A stretch of DNA of 31,104 bases. Origin: an uncultured Clostridia bacterium. GTDB lineage: Bacteria > Bacillota > Clostridia > Oscillospirales > Acutalibacteraceae. Under the pieces are notes generated by a model that saw only the letters and a program-made list of their open reading frames with translations, was not told where the DNA came from and made no database searches. The stretch spans positions 1 through 31,104 of the forward strand of contig CALEIS010000075.1 of the NCBI GenBank assembly GCA_937877675.1. Reading direction: 5' to 3'. Positions 16,946 to 25,189 of this stretch are shown in pieces (the first letter of the stretch is position 1; each line of letters opens with the position of its first letter). The position numbers and the translations under genes were made by a program.

Positions 16946-16976
16946 TGAATTCAGAGTGCAGAATGCAGAATTTAAT
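16946..16976 (+). repeat. Tandem heptamer repeat directly after the cysteine synthase stop
   Basis: Units AATTCAG, AGTGCAG, AATGCAG and a partial AATTTAA begin within 3 nt of the TGA at 16943. Sense orientation, as at the other three sites. Confidence 0.6.
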
Positions 16977-16978
16977 AC

Positions 16979-17007
16979 TTGACTAAAAATATAAGTTTTG
17001 ATATAAT
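16979..17007 (+). promoter_or_regulatory. Sigma-A-type promoter of the pheST T-box transcript
   Basis: TTGACT (16979-16984), 17 nt, TATAAT (17002-17007). The start near 17014 would give a leader of about 290 nt before pheS. Confidence 0.75.
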
Positions 17008-17013
17008 ACTTTG

Positions 17014-17263
17014 GATATTGAAACACAGTGAAAAAGAAAGTAAATTAAGTGAGTAACCTTACCAGAGAATTGTGCCGTGGCTGAAAGCACATAAGCCGAA
17101 ACCTTAATTGAAGTTCCCTTTGGAGTGGCATCGTTGAACTAACAGTAGATGATGACGGTTTATTCCCGTTACAGGATACGGAAAGTGTTAGCTTTTGGCT
17201 AAAATTTGGGTGGTACCGCGGATTTTTATTCGTCCCATGCTCTTTGGAGTGTGGGACTTTTTT
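17014..17263 (+). ncRNA. T-box leader, phenylalanine-specific
   Basis: The leader between the promoter and pheS carries the T-box core TGGTACCGCG (17211-17220), inside GGGTGGTACCGCGG, which pairs with the uncharged tRNA 3' end. A terminator hairpin follows. Upstream, a Stem I region contains GAAGTTCCC; TTC at 17114-17116 is the probable specifier codon, consistent with Phe and the downstream genes. Low charged tRNA-Phe would stabilise the antiterminator and allow pheST transcription. Together with the preceding repeat and promoter this explains the 360-nt gap before pheS. Confidence 0.93.
17232..17263 (+). terminator. T-box attenuator terminator
   Basis: The stem 17232-17242 (GTCCCATGCTC) pairs with 17247-17257 (GAGTGTGGGAC), with two wobbles and loop TTTG, followed by six T residues. 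It competes with the antiterminator that includes the T-box. Confidence 0.88.
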
Positions 17264-17305
17264 ATTTCCCTATTTCCGATTATAAATTAAAGTGAGGAAG
17301 AAAAG

Positions 17306-18361
17306 ATGAGAGAAAAACTTGAAGCTATCCGTGCTCGTGCACAAGCCGAACTCAGTACCTTTACTGAGCAGAGCCAACTTGAAGAATTCAGAGTTCAGGT
17401 GCTCGGTAAAAAAGGTGAACTTACATCTATGCTTAAAATGATGGGTTCACTTTCAGCAGAAGAAAGACCAATTATGGGTCAGGTTGTCAACGAGGTTCGT
17501 GCCTTTGTTGAACAGAAAATTGCAGAAAAGAGTCAGGAACTCAAAGACCTTGAACTTAAAAAGGAAATCGAAAGCACACCTGTTTTTGATATTTCTGTTC
17601 CTGCAAATTTAACTCGTGGTTCATACCACCCAATTACTCTTGTTCAGCGTCAATGCGAAAGCATTTTCCGTTCAATGGGCTTTAATATTGAAGACTATTC
17701 AGAAATTGTTACTGACTATGAGTGCTTTGAGGCACTTAACATTCCAAAGGACCACCCTGCAAGGGACATGCAGGACACATACTACCTTGATAATGGTCAG
17801 TTGCTTAAATCACACACATCAGCAGCACAGAATGCTATTTATAAAAAGTATAAGGATGCACTCGTAAACGACGGTATGCCAATTAAGGCTATTTTCCCAG
17901 GTCGTTGCTTCAGAAACGAGGCTACTGACGCTTGTCACGAAAATACATTCTTCCAGATGGAAGGCGTTATGGTTGATAAGGACATTTCAATTTCAAACCT
18001 TATTTACTTCATGAAAACAATGCTTTCAGAAGTTTTCCGTAAGGACATTAAAGTTCGTCTTCGTCCTGGCTTCTTCCCATTCGTTGAGCCTGGTTTCGAA
18101 CTTGATATTTCTTGCCTTATCTGTGGTGGTGAGGGTTGTCCTTCATGTAAACACAGTGGTTGGCTTGAACTTTGCCCATGCGGTATGATTCACCCTGAAG
18201 TTCTTAAAGCAGGTGGAATTGACCCTGAAGAATACACAGGTTTCGCATTCGGACTTGGTCTTACTCGTCTTGCAATGATGAAATATGGTGTTAAAGATAT
18301 CCGTGATTTGAACAGTGGTAGTCTTAAAACTCTCACACAGTTCACAGACGACGAAAATTAA
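17306..18361 (+). CDS. pheS: Phenylalanine-tRNA ligase alpha subunit
   Basis: The 351-residue catalytic subunit has an N-terminal coiled-coil tRNA-binding arm (about 1-90), class II motif 2 (FPGRCFRNEATDACHENTFFQMEG) and motif 3 (GFAFGLGLTRLAMMKYG). Motif 2 includes the RNE-ATDA-H-E residues expected of bacterial PheS. A Cys-rich stretch (CLICGGEGCPSCKHSG) follows PGFELDIS; similar C-x2-C pairs are common in Firmicutes PheS. It forms the alpha2-beta2 enzyme with PheT. GAGG lies upstream of the ATG, and the T-box controls expression. Confidence 0.97.
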   Translation: MREKLEAIRARAQAELSTFTEQSQLEEFRVQVLGKKGELTSMLKMMGSLSAEERPIMGQVVNEVRAFVEQKIAEKSQELKDLELKKEIESTPVFDISVPANLTRGSYHPITLVQRQCESIFRSMGFNIEDYSEIVTDYECFEALNIPKDHPARDMQDTYYLDNGQLLKSHTSAAQNAIYKKYKDALVNDGMPIKAIFPGRCFRNEATDACHENTFFQMEGVMVDKDISISNLIYFMKTMLSEVFRKDIKVRLRPGFFPFVEPGFELDISCLICGGEGCPSCKHSGWLELCPCGMIHPEVLKAGGIDPEEYTGFAFGLGLTRLAMMKYGVKDIRDLNSGSLKTLTQFTDDEN

Positions 18362-18379
18362 GGAAGGAGGAGTTAGATT

Positions 18380-20740
18380 ATGTTTTTATCAATGAACTGG
18401 ATTAGTGATTTCGTTGACCTTTCAGGTCTTGACAAAATGGACTTAATCCGTAAATTTTCACTTTCAACTGCAGAAGTAGAAAACGAAATTTTCTTTAAAG
18501 GCAGTGATTTCAGTGGTATCGTAGTTGCTGAAATCAAAGATATAGAAGACCATCCAAAATCAGAAAAGCTCCACCTTCTCAAAGTAGATATTGGTGAAGA
18601 AGAACTTGTTGATGTTGTTTGTGGTGCACCAAACGTACGCCTTGGAATGAAAACTGCATTTGCAAAAGTTGGTGCAAAGTTAGGTGAAATCGAAATTGCT
18701 CCAAGACCACTTGCAGGATTCATGTCAAACGGTATGTGCTGTTCTGAAAAAGAAATCGGTATTTCTGACGACAACTCAGGTATTATGGACATTCTTGAAG
18801 ATGTTAAGAATGGTACTGACCTTAAAGACCTTTATGAAATCGACGACATCGTTTTCGAGGTTGATAATAAATCTCTTACAAACCGTCCTGACCTTTGGGG
18901 TCACTATGGTATTGCTCGTGAATTTGCTTCACTTGCAAATCGTCCATTAAAACCATTACCACAGGTTGATTTGTCACAGTACAACAACCTTCCAAAGGTT
19001 GACCTTAAAATTGAAGACGACCTTTGCCAGAGGTATTCTTGCTTACAGGTTGCAAACATCACAAAGAATGTAAGCCCTGTTAATATGAGAATTCGTCTTT
19101 TCTACTGTGGTATGCGTGGAATTAATCTTCTTGCAGACCTTACAAACTACTTGATGCTTGAAATGGGTCAACCAATGCACGCATTCGACTCAAGAAAAGT
19201 TGAAAAAATCCGTATCAAGAGATTTAATGAGCCTTTCACATTCCAAACACTTGACGGAATTGACAGAAACATTGACGAAAATACACTTATGATTTGCAAC
19301 TCCAACACTCCAGTTGCTATTGCAGGTATTATGGGTGGTCTTGACTCTGAAATCGTAGAAGATACAACAACTCTTACACTTGAATCTGCAACATTCAATG
19401 CAGCATCAATCCGTAAGTCAACTGTTCGTCTTGCACACCGTACTGACGCTTCAAACCGTTACGAAAAGTGCCTTGACCCTGAAATGACAGTTCCTGCTAT
19501 TGCAAGATTCGTAAATCTTCTTGTTAGCATCGACCCTGATGCAAAGGTTGTGTCTGCTCTTACAGACGAATATGCTTTCAAATACCCAACAGTTACACTT
19601 GACTTTGACAAGGCATTTATTGACAAGTACACAGGTATTGAAATTGCAAACGATACTATCGTAAACACTCTTAATTCTCTTGGTTTCAAGGCTTCTAACG
19701 ATGGTGATAACTTTACAGTAGAAGTTCCATCTTGGAGAGCAACAAAGGACGTTACTATCAAGGCAGACATTGTTGAAGAAATCACAAGAATTTACGGTTA
19801 CGACAACTTTGATATTCACACAGCTTCAGCTCCTCTCTACCCTGTTCGTGCAAAGGCAGAAAAGACAGTTGAAGATAGAATCAAGGATATGCTTGTTCAT
19901 CGTTATTCACTCCACGAACTTCATTCTTACGTATGGCAGTATTATGATGAATACAAGGCACTCGGTATGGAAATTGAAGAAAATATCAAACTCCAAGGTG
20001 CTACAAATCCTAATATTGAAACAATCCGTAAGTCAATTATTCCAACTCAGCTTTGTCAGGTTAAGACAAACACTAATTTCTCAACAGACTTTGGTGTATT
20101 TGAAATCGGTAGAACTGTTGACGGACTCAAAGATGACGGACTTTGCAACGAAAGAAAGAAACTCTGTGTTACACTTTACAGCAAAACAAAGTCTTTGGAA
20201 ACTCTTTATGTTGAACTTGCAACAATGCTTTCAGTTATTTCTGACAACATTAAGCACAAGGCTCTCACTTTCGTTCCAATGGAAGCAACTCTTAATTATG
20301 AGCATCCAAGAAACCTTAACGAAATCTCTTGTGATGGCGTTGTTCTTGGTAAAATCGGTGTTGTTCACCCAACAGTAAGTAAGAAAATCGACAAGAAGGC
20401 TTCAATCGTATTTGCTGAAATCGATGTACCTATGTTCACAGAAATTACTGACGCAGGTATCCACTACGTTGAGCCTTCAAGATTCCCTGAAATGGAAATT
20501 GACCTTTCATTTATGAGTGAAACATTTGCTCCAATTGGTAAGGCTATCGCAGATGCTAACTGTGCACTTATCAAGGCGGTCTCGGTTGTTGACACATATC
20601 GTGACGAAAACGGCAAGTCAATCACTGTAAGAATGACATTCTCACATCCTGAAAGAACTCTCACAACTGAAGAAGTTATGGAAGTTGCAAACGGCATTAT
20701 TGATGCTCTTTCAAAAGACGGAATTGCACTCAAATCATAA
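18380..20740 (+). CDS. pheT: Phenylalanine-tRNA ligase beta subunit
   Basis: The 786-residue subunit is near the usual bacterial length. It contains an N-terminal OB-fold tRNA-binding domain (about 40-150, with DHPKSEKLHLLKVDIG), the B3/B4 editing region, the B5 domain and a C-terminal ferredoxin-fold anticodon-binding domain (about 690-786, starting near EPSRFPEMEIDLSF). It hydrolyses mischarged Tyr-tRNA-Phe and completes the enzyme. AAGGAGGAG precedes the ATG. It lies 18 nt after pheS in the same T-box-controlled transcript and ends before a terminator. Confidence 0.97.
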   Translation: MFLSMNWISDFVDLSGLDKMDLIRKFSLSTAEVENEIFFKGSDFSGIVVAEIKDIEDHPKSEKLHLLKVDIGEEELVDVVCGAPNVRLGMKTAFAKVGAKLGEIEIAPRPLAGFMSNGMCCSEKEIGISDDNSGIMDILEDVKNGTDLKDLYEIDDIVFEVDNKSLTNRPDLWGHYGIAREFASLANRPLKPLPQVDLSQYNNLPKVDLKIEDDLCQRYSCLQVANITKNVSPVNMRIRLFYCGMRGINLLADLTNYLMLEMGQPMHAFDSRKVEKIRIKRFNEPFTFQTLDGIDRNIDENTLMICNSNTPVAIAGIMGGLDSEIVEDTTTLTLESATFNAASIRKSTVRLAHRTDASNRYEKCLDPEMTVPAIARFVNLLVSIDPDAKVVSALTDEYAFKYPTVTLDFDKAFIDKYTGIEIANDTIVNTLNSLGFKASNDGDNFTVEVPSWRATKDVTIKADIVEEITRIYGYDNFDIHTASAPLYPVRAKAEKTVEDRIKDMLVHRYSLHELHSYVWQYYDEYKALGMEIEENIKLQGATNPNIETIRKSIIPTQLCQVKTNTNFSTDFGVFEIGRTVDGLKDDGLCNERKKLCVTLYSKTKSLETLYVELATMLSVISDNIKHKALTFVPMEATLNYEHPRNLNEISCDGVVLGKIGVVHPTVSKKIDKKASIVFAEIDVPMFTEITDAGIHYVEPSRFPEMEIDLSFMSETFAPIGKAIADANCALIKAVSVVDTYRDENGKSITVRMTFSHPERTLTTEEVMEVANGIIDALSKDGIALKS

Positions 20741-20757
20741 TTAAACTGATTTGTTTT

Positions 20758-20789
20758 ACAGCTCTCTCTAACGAGGGAGCTGTTTTTTT
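20758..20789 (+). terminator. Rho-independent terminator after pheT
   Basis: Stem ACAGCTCTCTC (20758-20768) pairs with GAGGGAGCTGT (20773-20783) with one wobble and loop TAAC, then a T-run. Its right half and downstream A-run plus CTGA are shared with the terminator after the M18 gene (28897-28924). Confidence 0.88.
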
Positions 20790-20823
20790 GCAAAAAACTG
20801 AATGTCAGCTACAAATTGGGAGT

Positions 20824-21022
20824 TTGTGAGGCTTCGCCACAATGAAGTAAATCCTTGCGGATTTATGAAGTATCTTACGATATGAAGTAGCGTTGCTATG
20901 AAGTATGCCTGATGGCATATGAAGGGATTTACTTTACTTCATATTTGCGACAGCAAATACTTCATAATTGAAAATTACTTCATATTGCGTAGCAATACTT
21001 CATTCAATTCTCCCCGACAAAT
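20824..21022. repeat. Hairpin array A: short variable palindromes joined by ATGAAGT/ACTTCAT
   Basis: The constant heptamer ATGAAGT occurs at 20842, 20865, 20882 and 20898 (variant ATGAAGG at 20919). Its complement ACTTCAT occurs at 20936, 20959, 20977 and 20997. Between successive heptamers lie different perfect hairpins: AAATCC-ttgc-GGATTT, ATC-ttac-GAT, AGC-gtt-GCT, ATGCC-tgat-GGCAT, then ATTTGC-gaca-GCAAAT, AATT-gaa-AATT and ATTGC-gta-GCAAT. An imperfect hairpin (20824-20842) opens the array and TCTCCCCGACAAAT closes it. The orientation flips at about 20926-20935. It fills most of the 433-nt gap between pheT and the dockerin gene; 21079-21173 holds nothing recognisable. Confidence 0.8.
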
Positions 21023-21039
21023 TCAAATTTAACCCATAA

Positions 21040-21076
21040 AAAAATAAGGCAGAGAGTTAAATCAAACTCTCTGCCT
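21040..21076 (-). terminator. Rho-independent terminator of the dockerin hydrolase gene
   Basis: On the minus strand, a perfect 12-bp stem (21076-21065 with 21058-21047, AGGCAGAGAGTT and its complement) is followed by TATTTTTTTA. It lies about 100 nt past the stop. Confidence 0.8.
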
Positions 21077-21173
21077 TTAATTTATTCTAAATCAAAATGG
21101 TAACCAACTTGTTAAGCAATAAACTACGTCTGAAAGAAATGCTAAAATTACTAACACATTTTCTCCTTCTTAT

Positions 21174-22808
21174 TTATATTTCACTTGCTTTTTTAAGAAT
21201 AATTCTTGCATCTATAGCGGTAATTACACCATCGCCATTAACATCGGCATTCATAAGATTTTCATTTGGGAAACAGATGATTCCTGCTGTTGCTTTAAGG
21301 ATAAGACAAGCATCATAAGCAGTTACTCTGCCATCACCTGAAACATCACCATCTCCGAAATCGTATGGCATAAGCATTGGAATCTCTGTGTTATAGTACA
21401 TAAACTGTGGGTATTGTGGGTTACTGTCAATTGTGTATTGTTCGTTTGCAGTAAGCAACCAGATGTAGAAATCGCAAGTACCGTCGTTAAGGTTATATGC
21501 GATATGTCCCCAGTTTTTAGTAAACCAGGTCTGCATTGGTGCTTGGCAAGTTGAAGCATCAACAACATTGTCAGGAGAAATCATATCTCTACCGTTATCC
21601 ACCGCCTGAACATAATCTGCACCAAGAGTTGTGCCCATATCGGCAACTGTTGCAAAACCACTTGTGTTGTATGTTTCAATAACACCGTCAGAATTCCAAC
21701 GAGCAGTTTTTGTAACAGGTGCTATGTATTTGTTATAGTTCGAAATACAGAAATAGTTAACATCTTCACTTGCTACCATTTCAGCTACTCTTTCATCAGT
21801 TTTGCTGACAACTTTTTCGTAGTATTCATTTACGAAATTCAAAAGTTCAGGTCCTGCATCAGGAAGCATTTTTTCAATTGCCTCTTCAAAGTGATATTCA
21901 GGAATAAAGCACCAGAAGGATGGAAGATATCCGAAAACAGGAATTAAAACTTCTTCATAAATTCTGTCCCCTGCTTTTTCGAAAAGGTCATTTGCAAAAA
22001 GTGCCAATTGCTCAAAAATTGGAATATATGGAATTAATGAAGCGTACTCAGCTGTGCCATAAATGCTCTGTACAATCATTCCTGCAAGTGCTTCACCATC
22101 AATTTCAGGATTACCGATGAAAAGTTGACCGAGCATTTCAAGACCGTTGAATGCAGCATTTGCCATTACAACATTCTGAACATCATCATAACCATAAAGT
22201 GCCAAGTATGTGTTTGTCATACATCCACCCATGCTTTCAGCACAGATAGAAACCTTATCGTGACCTGATTTCTCTTTTACCTCTTGAATAAATTGGTTAA
22301 GGTCTGCTGCAATATCAAATGGATTTGCTGTCCAGTCATAAATAAAGAGATATGAGTGCTTGTCACCTAATTCTTGATGAATAGCCTTACCCAAAGTATA
22401 TTCAGAGCCAACATCCTCTTTTGTGAAATCAATATATGTTTCAACAGGGTCACTTGTGTAATTCTTAACTGTAACCACAGAATCACGATTTAAGTTATTG
22501 TCATAAGAAACAGGTGCAAAAATACTTGTAACTGCTTTTTTCAAACCATCAACAAGGACATCCGTATCCCCTGTTGCAAGATAATATGTAATTTGTGGAA
22601 TTGCAGGTAAAATACCCTTCACAATATTTCCAGCAGAGAAAACCTCGTTACCCTCACCGTCATAAAGGGTTTCACCGATGCCTCTTACCTGAACAACTGG
22701 GGCAAAACCACAATCACATTTTTTATCCGCTGCCAATGCAGGTGAAACTGTTAAAACAACAAGAATCACGGACAAAATAATGCCTAAAACTGCCTTCATT
22801 TTTTTCAT
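21174..22808 (-). CDS. Secreted alpha/beta hydrolase with C-terminal type I dockerin
   Basis: The 544-residue protein has a signal peptide with likely cleavage after ALA (about residue 26). The alpha/beta-hydrolase-like domain has the nucleophile elbow AESMGG (Ser192), preceded by a lipase-like NPFDIAADLNQFIQEVK helix; WGHIAYNL nearer the C-terminus may hold the catalytic His. The last 57 residues are two dockerin repeats, GDVSGDGRVTAYDACLILK and ADVNGDGVITAIDARIILK, each with a calcium loop and helix. The dockerin would dock the enzyme on a cohesin scaffold; no cohesin is in the window. The nucleophile context resembles lipases/acyltransferases (PGAP1/LCAT-like) more than a classical feruloyl esterase. 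The substrate is unknown. GGAGGG lies 6 nt before the ATG. Confidence 0.88.
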   Translation of the reverse strand: MKKMKAVLGIILSVILVVLTVSPALAADKKCDCGFAPVVQVRGIGETLYDGEGNEVFSAGNIVKGILPAIPQITYYLATGDTDVLVDGLKKAVTSIFAPVSYDNNLNRDSVVTVKNYTSDPVETYIDFTKEDVGSEYTLGKAIHQELGDKHSYLFIYDWTANPFDIAADLNQFIQEVKEKSGHDKVSICAESMGGCMTNTYLALYGYDDVQNVVMANAAFNGLEMLGQLFIGNPEIDGEALAGMIVQSIYGTAEYASLIPYIPIFEQLALFANDLFEKAGDRIYEEVLIPVFGYLPSFWCFIPEYHFEEAIEKMLPDAGPELLNFVNEYYEKVVSKTDERVAEMVASEDVNYFCISNYNKYIAPVTKTARWNSDGVIETYNTSGFATVADMGTTLGADYVQAVDNGRDMISPDNVVDASTCQAPMQTWFTKNWGHIAYNLNDGTCDFYIWLLTANEQYTIDSNPQYPQFMYYNTEIPMLMPYDFGDGDVSGDGRVTAYDACLILKATAGIICFPNENLMNADVNGDGVITAIDARIILKKASEI

Positions 22809-22837
22809 AAAAATCCCTCCGTATTACTACTGAGTTC

Positions 22838-22866
22838 ATTTTATCACAAGATATTTCCAATTACAA
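22838..22866 (-). promoter_or_regulatory. Sigma-A-type promoter of the dockerin hydrolase gene
   Basis: On the minus strand: TTGTAA (22866-22861), 17 nt, TAAAAT (22843-22838), about 30 nt before the ATG. Confidence 0.55.
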
Positions 22867-22877
22867 CTAGAATATAA

Positions 22878-23801
22878 TTAAAATACACTCTCAATTATTT
22901 TGTCACATACTGTGGGTGAGTATTGCCACGATTCGATATGTTCTTCGTTTGAATAATATTTAATTGGTGATGGTTTTCCTTTTTCTGGGAATGAGTCCAC
23001 GATAGAAAGTTTTATTTTCATTTTTTCAGGGTTAATACTCTTTATGTAAACACTTGCAGAGTCCCCTTCCTCAACATCATCAGTATATTCTGCCAATCCT
23101 GCAAGATTTGGTGAAAGTTCAATAAAAACACCGTATCTCTCAATTGAACGGACAATTCCACCAACCGTCTGACCTGCCTTGAAATTACTTGCATTTTCTT
23201 CCCAAGTACCAAGTAATTCCTTTAAACTCAATGTGACTCTGCCCAATTCGTCAATACTTTTTACTACGGCTTTAATAATAGTATTAACAGAAAATCTCAC
23301 ATTGGGATGTGGAATTCTCGAAACAGAGATACTGTCAATGGGTAAAAGTGCAGAAATTCCACAACCTATGTCACAGAAAGAGCCAAAGGTTTCGTTGTGG
23401 GTTACACGAGCCTCAATGACATCACCCGGACAAAGATTTTTAATGTAATTTTCCATACATTCTTCTTGCACCTGCCTACGGCTTAAAATGGCAGTACGAT
23501 TTCCCAACTCATCATCCATAAAATCCACAATTTTAAAGCAAACGGGCTTATTCACCCTTGAAACAATGGCAATATCACGAACTGAGCCATCAGAAATGCC
23601 TATTGCACATTCTTCCCTTGGAATTATGCCCTCCATAACCCCTAAATCCACATGGAGATTATGCTCATTGTCGCAAAGAGTGACTTTTGCTTCTAAAATT
23701 TTCTCTGTAAAAAAACACTCACGAAGCCCATTTGTTGACTCTGTGTATTTTCTGTTTTGCTTTGTGTCAAATAAAATCCCCTCGGGACGATACTTTTTCA
23801 T
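22878..23801 (-). CDS. Protein with three S1 RNA-binding domains (RpsA-like)
   Basis: The 307-residue product has three S1-like OB folds: about 32-100 (KVTLCDNEHNLHVDLG... GIIPREEC), about 125-195 (GDVIEARVTHNETFGSFCDIGCGISALLP) and about 205-270 (GQTVGGIVRSIERYGVFIELSPNLAGLAEY). This matches the short S1-like proteins of Clostridia, often annotated 30S ribosomal protein S1; a role in mRNA binding is likely but not shown. The start at 23801 is chosen because AAAGGTGAG lies just upstream; the longer frame from 23855 has no ribosome site. It is divergent from the DUF951/prfA cluster, with 118 nt between the starts. Confidence 0.85.
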   Translation of the reverse strand: MKKYRPEGILFDTKQNRKYTESTNGLRECFFTEKILEAKVTLCDNEHNLHVDLGVMEGIIPREECAIGISDGSVRDIAIVSRVNKPVCFKIVDFMDDELGNRTAILSRRQVQEECMENYIKNLCPGDVIEARVTHNETFGSFCDIGCGISALLPIDSISVSRIPHPNVRFSVNTIIKAVVKSIDELGRVTLSLKELLGTWEENASNFKAGQTVGGIVRSIERYGVFIELSPNLAGLAEYTDDVEEGDSASVYIKSINPEKMKIKLSIVDSFPEKGKPSPIKYYSNEEHIESWQYSPTVCDKIIESVF

Positions 23802-23919
23802 ACATCTCACCTTTATTTTTAAAATTGATATTAAAGAATATGAACACAAACTCAAAAAGAGAATAAAAAAGTATTTTAATTTTTAACATATTATGGTATC
23901 ATATATAATGGTGAAGATT

Positions 23920-24117
23920 ATGGATATTAAAGTAAACGATATTCTTGAAATGAAAAAAGAACACCCTTGTGGCGGTAAACAATTTCTTGTACTTCGTGCA
24001 GGAATGGATTTCCGTGTCCGTTGTGTGAAATGTGACCGTGAAGTTATGGTACCAAGGGTGAAAATTGAAAAGAATATTAAAAAAGTAATGAGAGACGGAG
24101 AAATAGTAAATGTTTGA
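23920..24117 (+). CDS. DUF951 family small protein
   Basis: The 65-residue product starts MDIKVNDILEMKKEHPCGG and holds a VRCVKCDREVMVPR segment, matching the DUF951 (YyzM-like) family found across Firmicutes. The Cys positions (HPCGG, CVKC) suggest a small metal- or nucleic-acid-binding protein, but the function is not established. The start at 23920 follows family starts; GGTGAAG lies close upstream, and the ATG at 23908 overlaps a TATAAT (23904-23909), which would fit a promoter with a very short leader. The end overlaps the prfA start by 8 nt, indicating coupling. Confidence 0.82.
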   Translation: MDIKVNDILEMKKEHPCGGKQFLVLRAGMDFRVRCVKCDREVMVPRVKIEKNIKKVMRDGEIVNV

Positions 24118-25180
24118 TAAATTATTAGGTATTGAAACAAGATTTGAAACAGTAAACGAGCAACTTTGCGACCCTGCAACAGTTAGCGACCAACAGTTAT
24201 ATACAAAACTTATGAAGGAGTTAAAGCAGTTAACTCCTGTTGTTGAAAAATTCCGTGAATATAAAGGCTATAAAGACACTTTTGAAGAGTCAAAAATGCT
24301 TCTCGACGAAGGTGGAATGGATAAAGATTTCAAAGAAATGGTGCAGGAAGAATTTGAAACTGCAAAAGAGCAACTTGATATTTGTTGGGAAGAACTCAAA
24401 ATTCTCCTTCTCCCACGCGACCCTAATGATGACCGAAACGTTATTATCGAAATCCGTGGTGGTGCAGGTGGTGAAGAAGCAGCCCTCTTTGCAAACTCAC
24501 TTTTCAGAATGTACACAATGTATGCTGAAGCTCGTGGTTGGAAAATGGAAATACTTTCTGAAAACCCAACAGAATTAGGTGGATACAAAGAAGTTATTTT
24601 CTCCGTTGATGGTGACGGTGCATACTCACGCTTTAAGTTTGAAAGTGGTGTTCACAGAGTTCAGCGTGTTCCTGAAACTGAAAGTCAGGGCAGAATTCAG
24701 ACTTCAACTGTTACTGTTGCTGTTCTTCCTGAAGCAGAAGATGTTGATTTCGAACTTAACCCTGCAGAATTACAGATTGACGTTTTCCGTTCAAGTGGTG
24801 CAGGTGGACAGAAAGTTAACAAGACATCATCTGCAATCCGTGTTACTCACTTACCAACAGGTATGGTTGTTGAGTGTCAGGACGAAAGAAGTCAGCACAA
24901 AAATAAGGATAAAGCACTTAAAGTTCTTCGTTCAAGACTTTTGGAAATTGAACAGGCAAAGCACGACGCAGAAATTGCAGGTCAAAGAAAGAGTCAGGTA
25001 GGTACTGGCGACCGTAGTGAACGAATTAGAACATACAATTTCCCACAAGGTCGAGTTAGCGACCACAGAATCGGTCTTACACTTTATAAAATTGAGCAGA
25101 TTATGAATGGTGACATTGATGAAATCATCGATGCACTCATCACAGCAGATACTGCAGAAAAATTGAAAGCAAACGAATAA
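24110..25180 (+). CDS. prfA: Peptide chain release factor 1
   Basis: The 356-residue class I release factor reads UAA and UAG. It contains the GGQ peptidyl-hydrolysis motif (SGAGGQKVNKTSSAIR) and a PxT-type codon-recognition motif (VPETESQGR), which separates it from RF2 with its SPF motif. Length is normal. It overlaps the DUF951 gene by 8 nt and is followed after 9 nt by the threonylcarbamoyl-AMP synthase gene. A separate prmC is absent here, although it often neighbours prfA in other genomes. Confidence 0.97.
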   Translation: MFDKLLGIETRFETVNEQLCDPATVSDQQLYTKLMKELKQLTPVVEKFREYKGYKDTFEESKMLLDEGGMDKDFKEMVQEEFETAKEQLDICWEELKILLLPRDPNDDRNVIIEIRGGAGGEEAALFANSLFRMYTMYAEARGWKMEILSENPTELGGYKEVIFSVDGDGAYSRFKFESGVHRVQRVPETESQGRIQTSTVTVAVLPEAEDVDFELNPAELQIDVFRSSGAGGQKVNKTSSAIRVTHLPTGMVVECQDERSQHKNKDKALKVLRSRLLEIEQAKHDAEIAGQRKSQVGTGDRSERIRTYNFPQGRVSDHRIGLTLYKIEQIMNGDIDEIIDALITADTAEKLKANE

Positions 25181-25189
25181 GGAATATTT

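Noticed and set aside
20824..21022. Possible CRISPR array
   Set aside because: The constant unit is only 7 nt, the intervening units are themselves palindromes of varied length, orientation reverses midway, and no cas genes are nearby.
23802..23855. N-terminal extension of the S1-domain protein
   Set aside because: The extra residues lack S1 homology and a ribosome site; AAAGGTGAG sits directly before the ATG at 23801.
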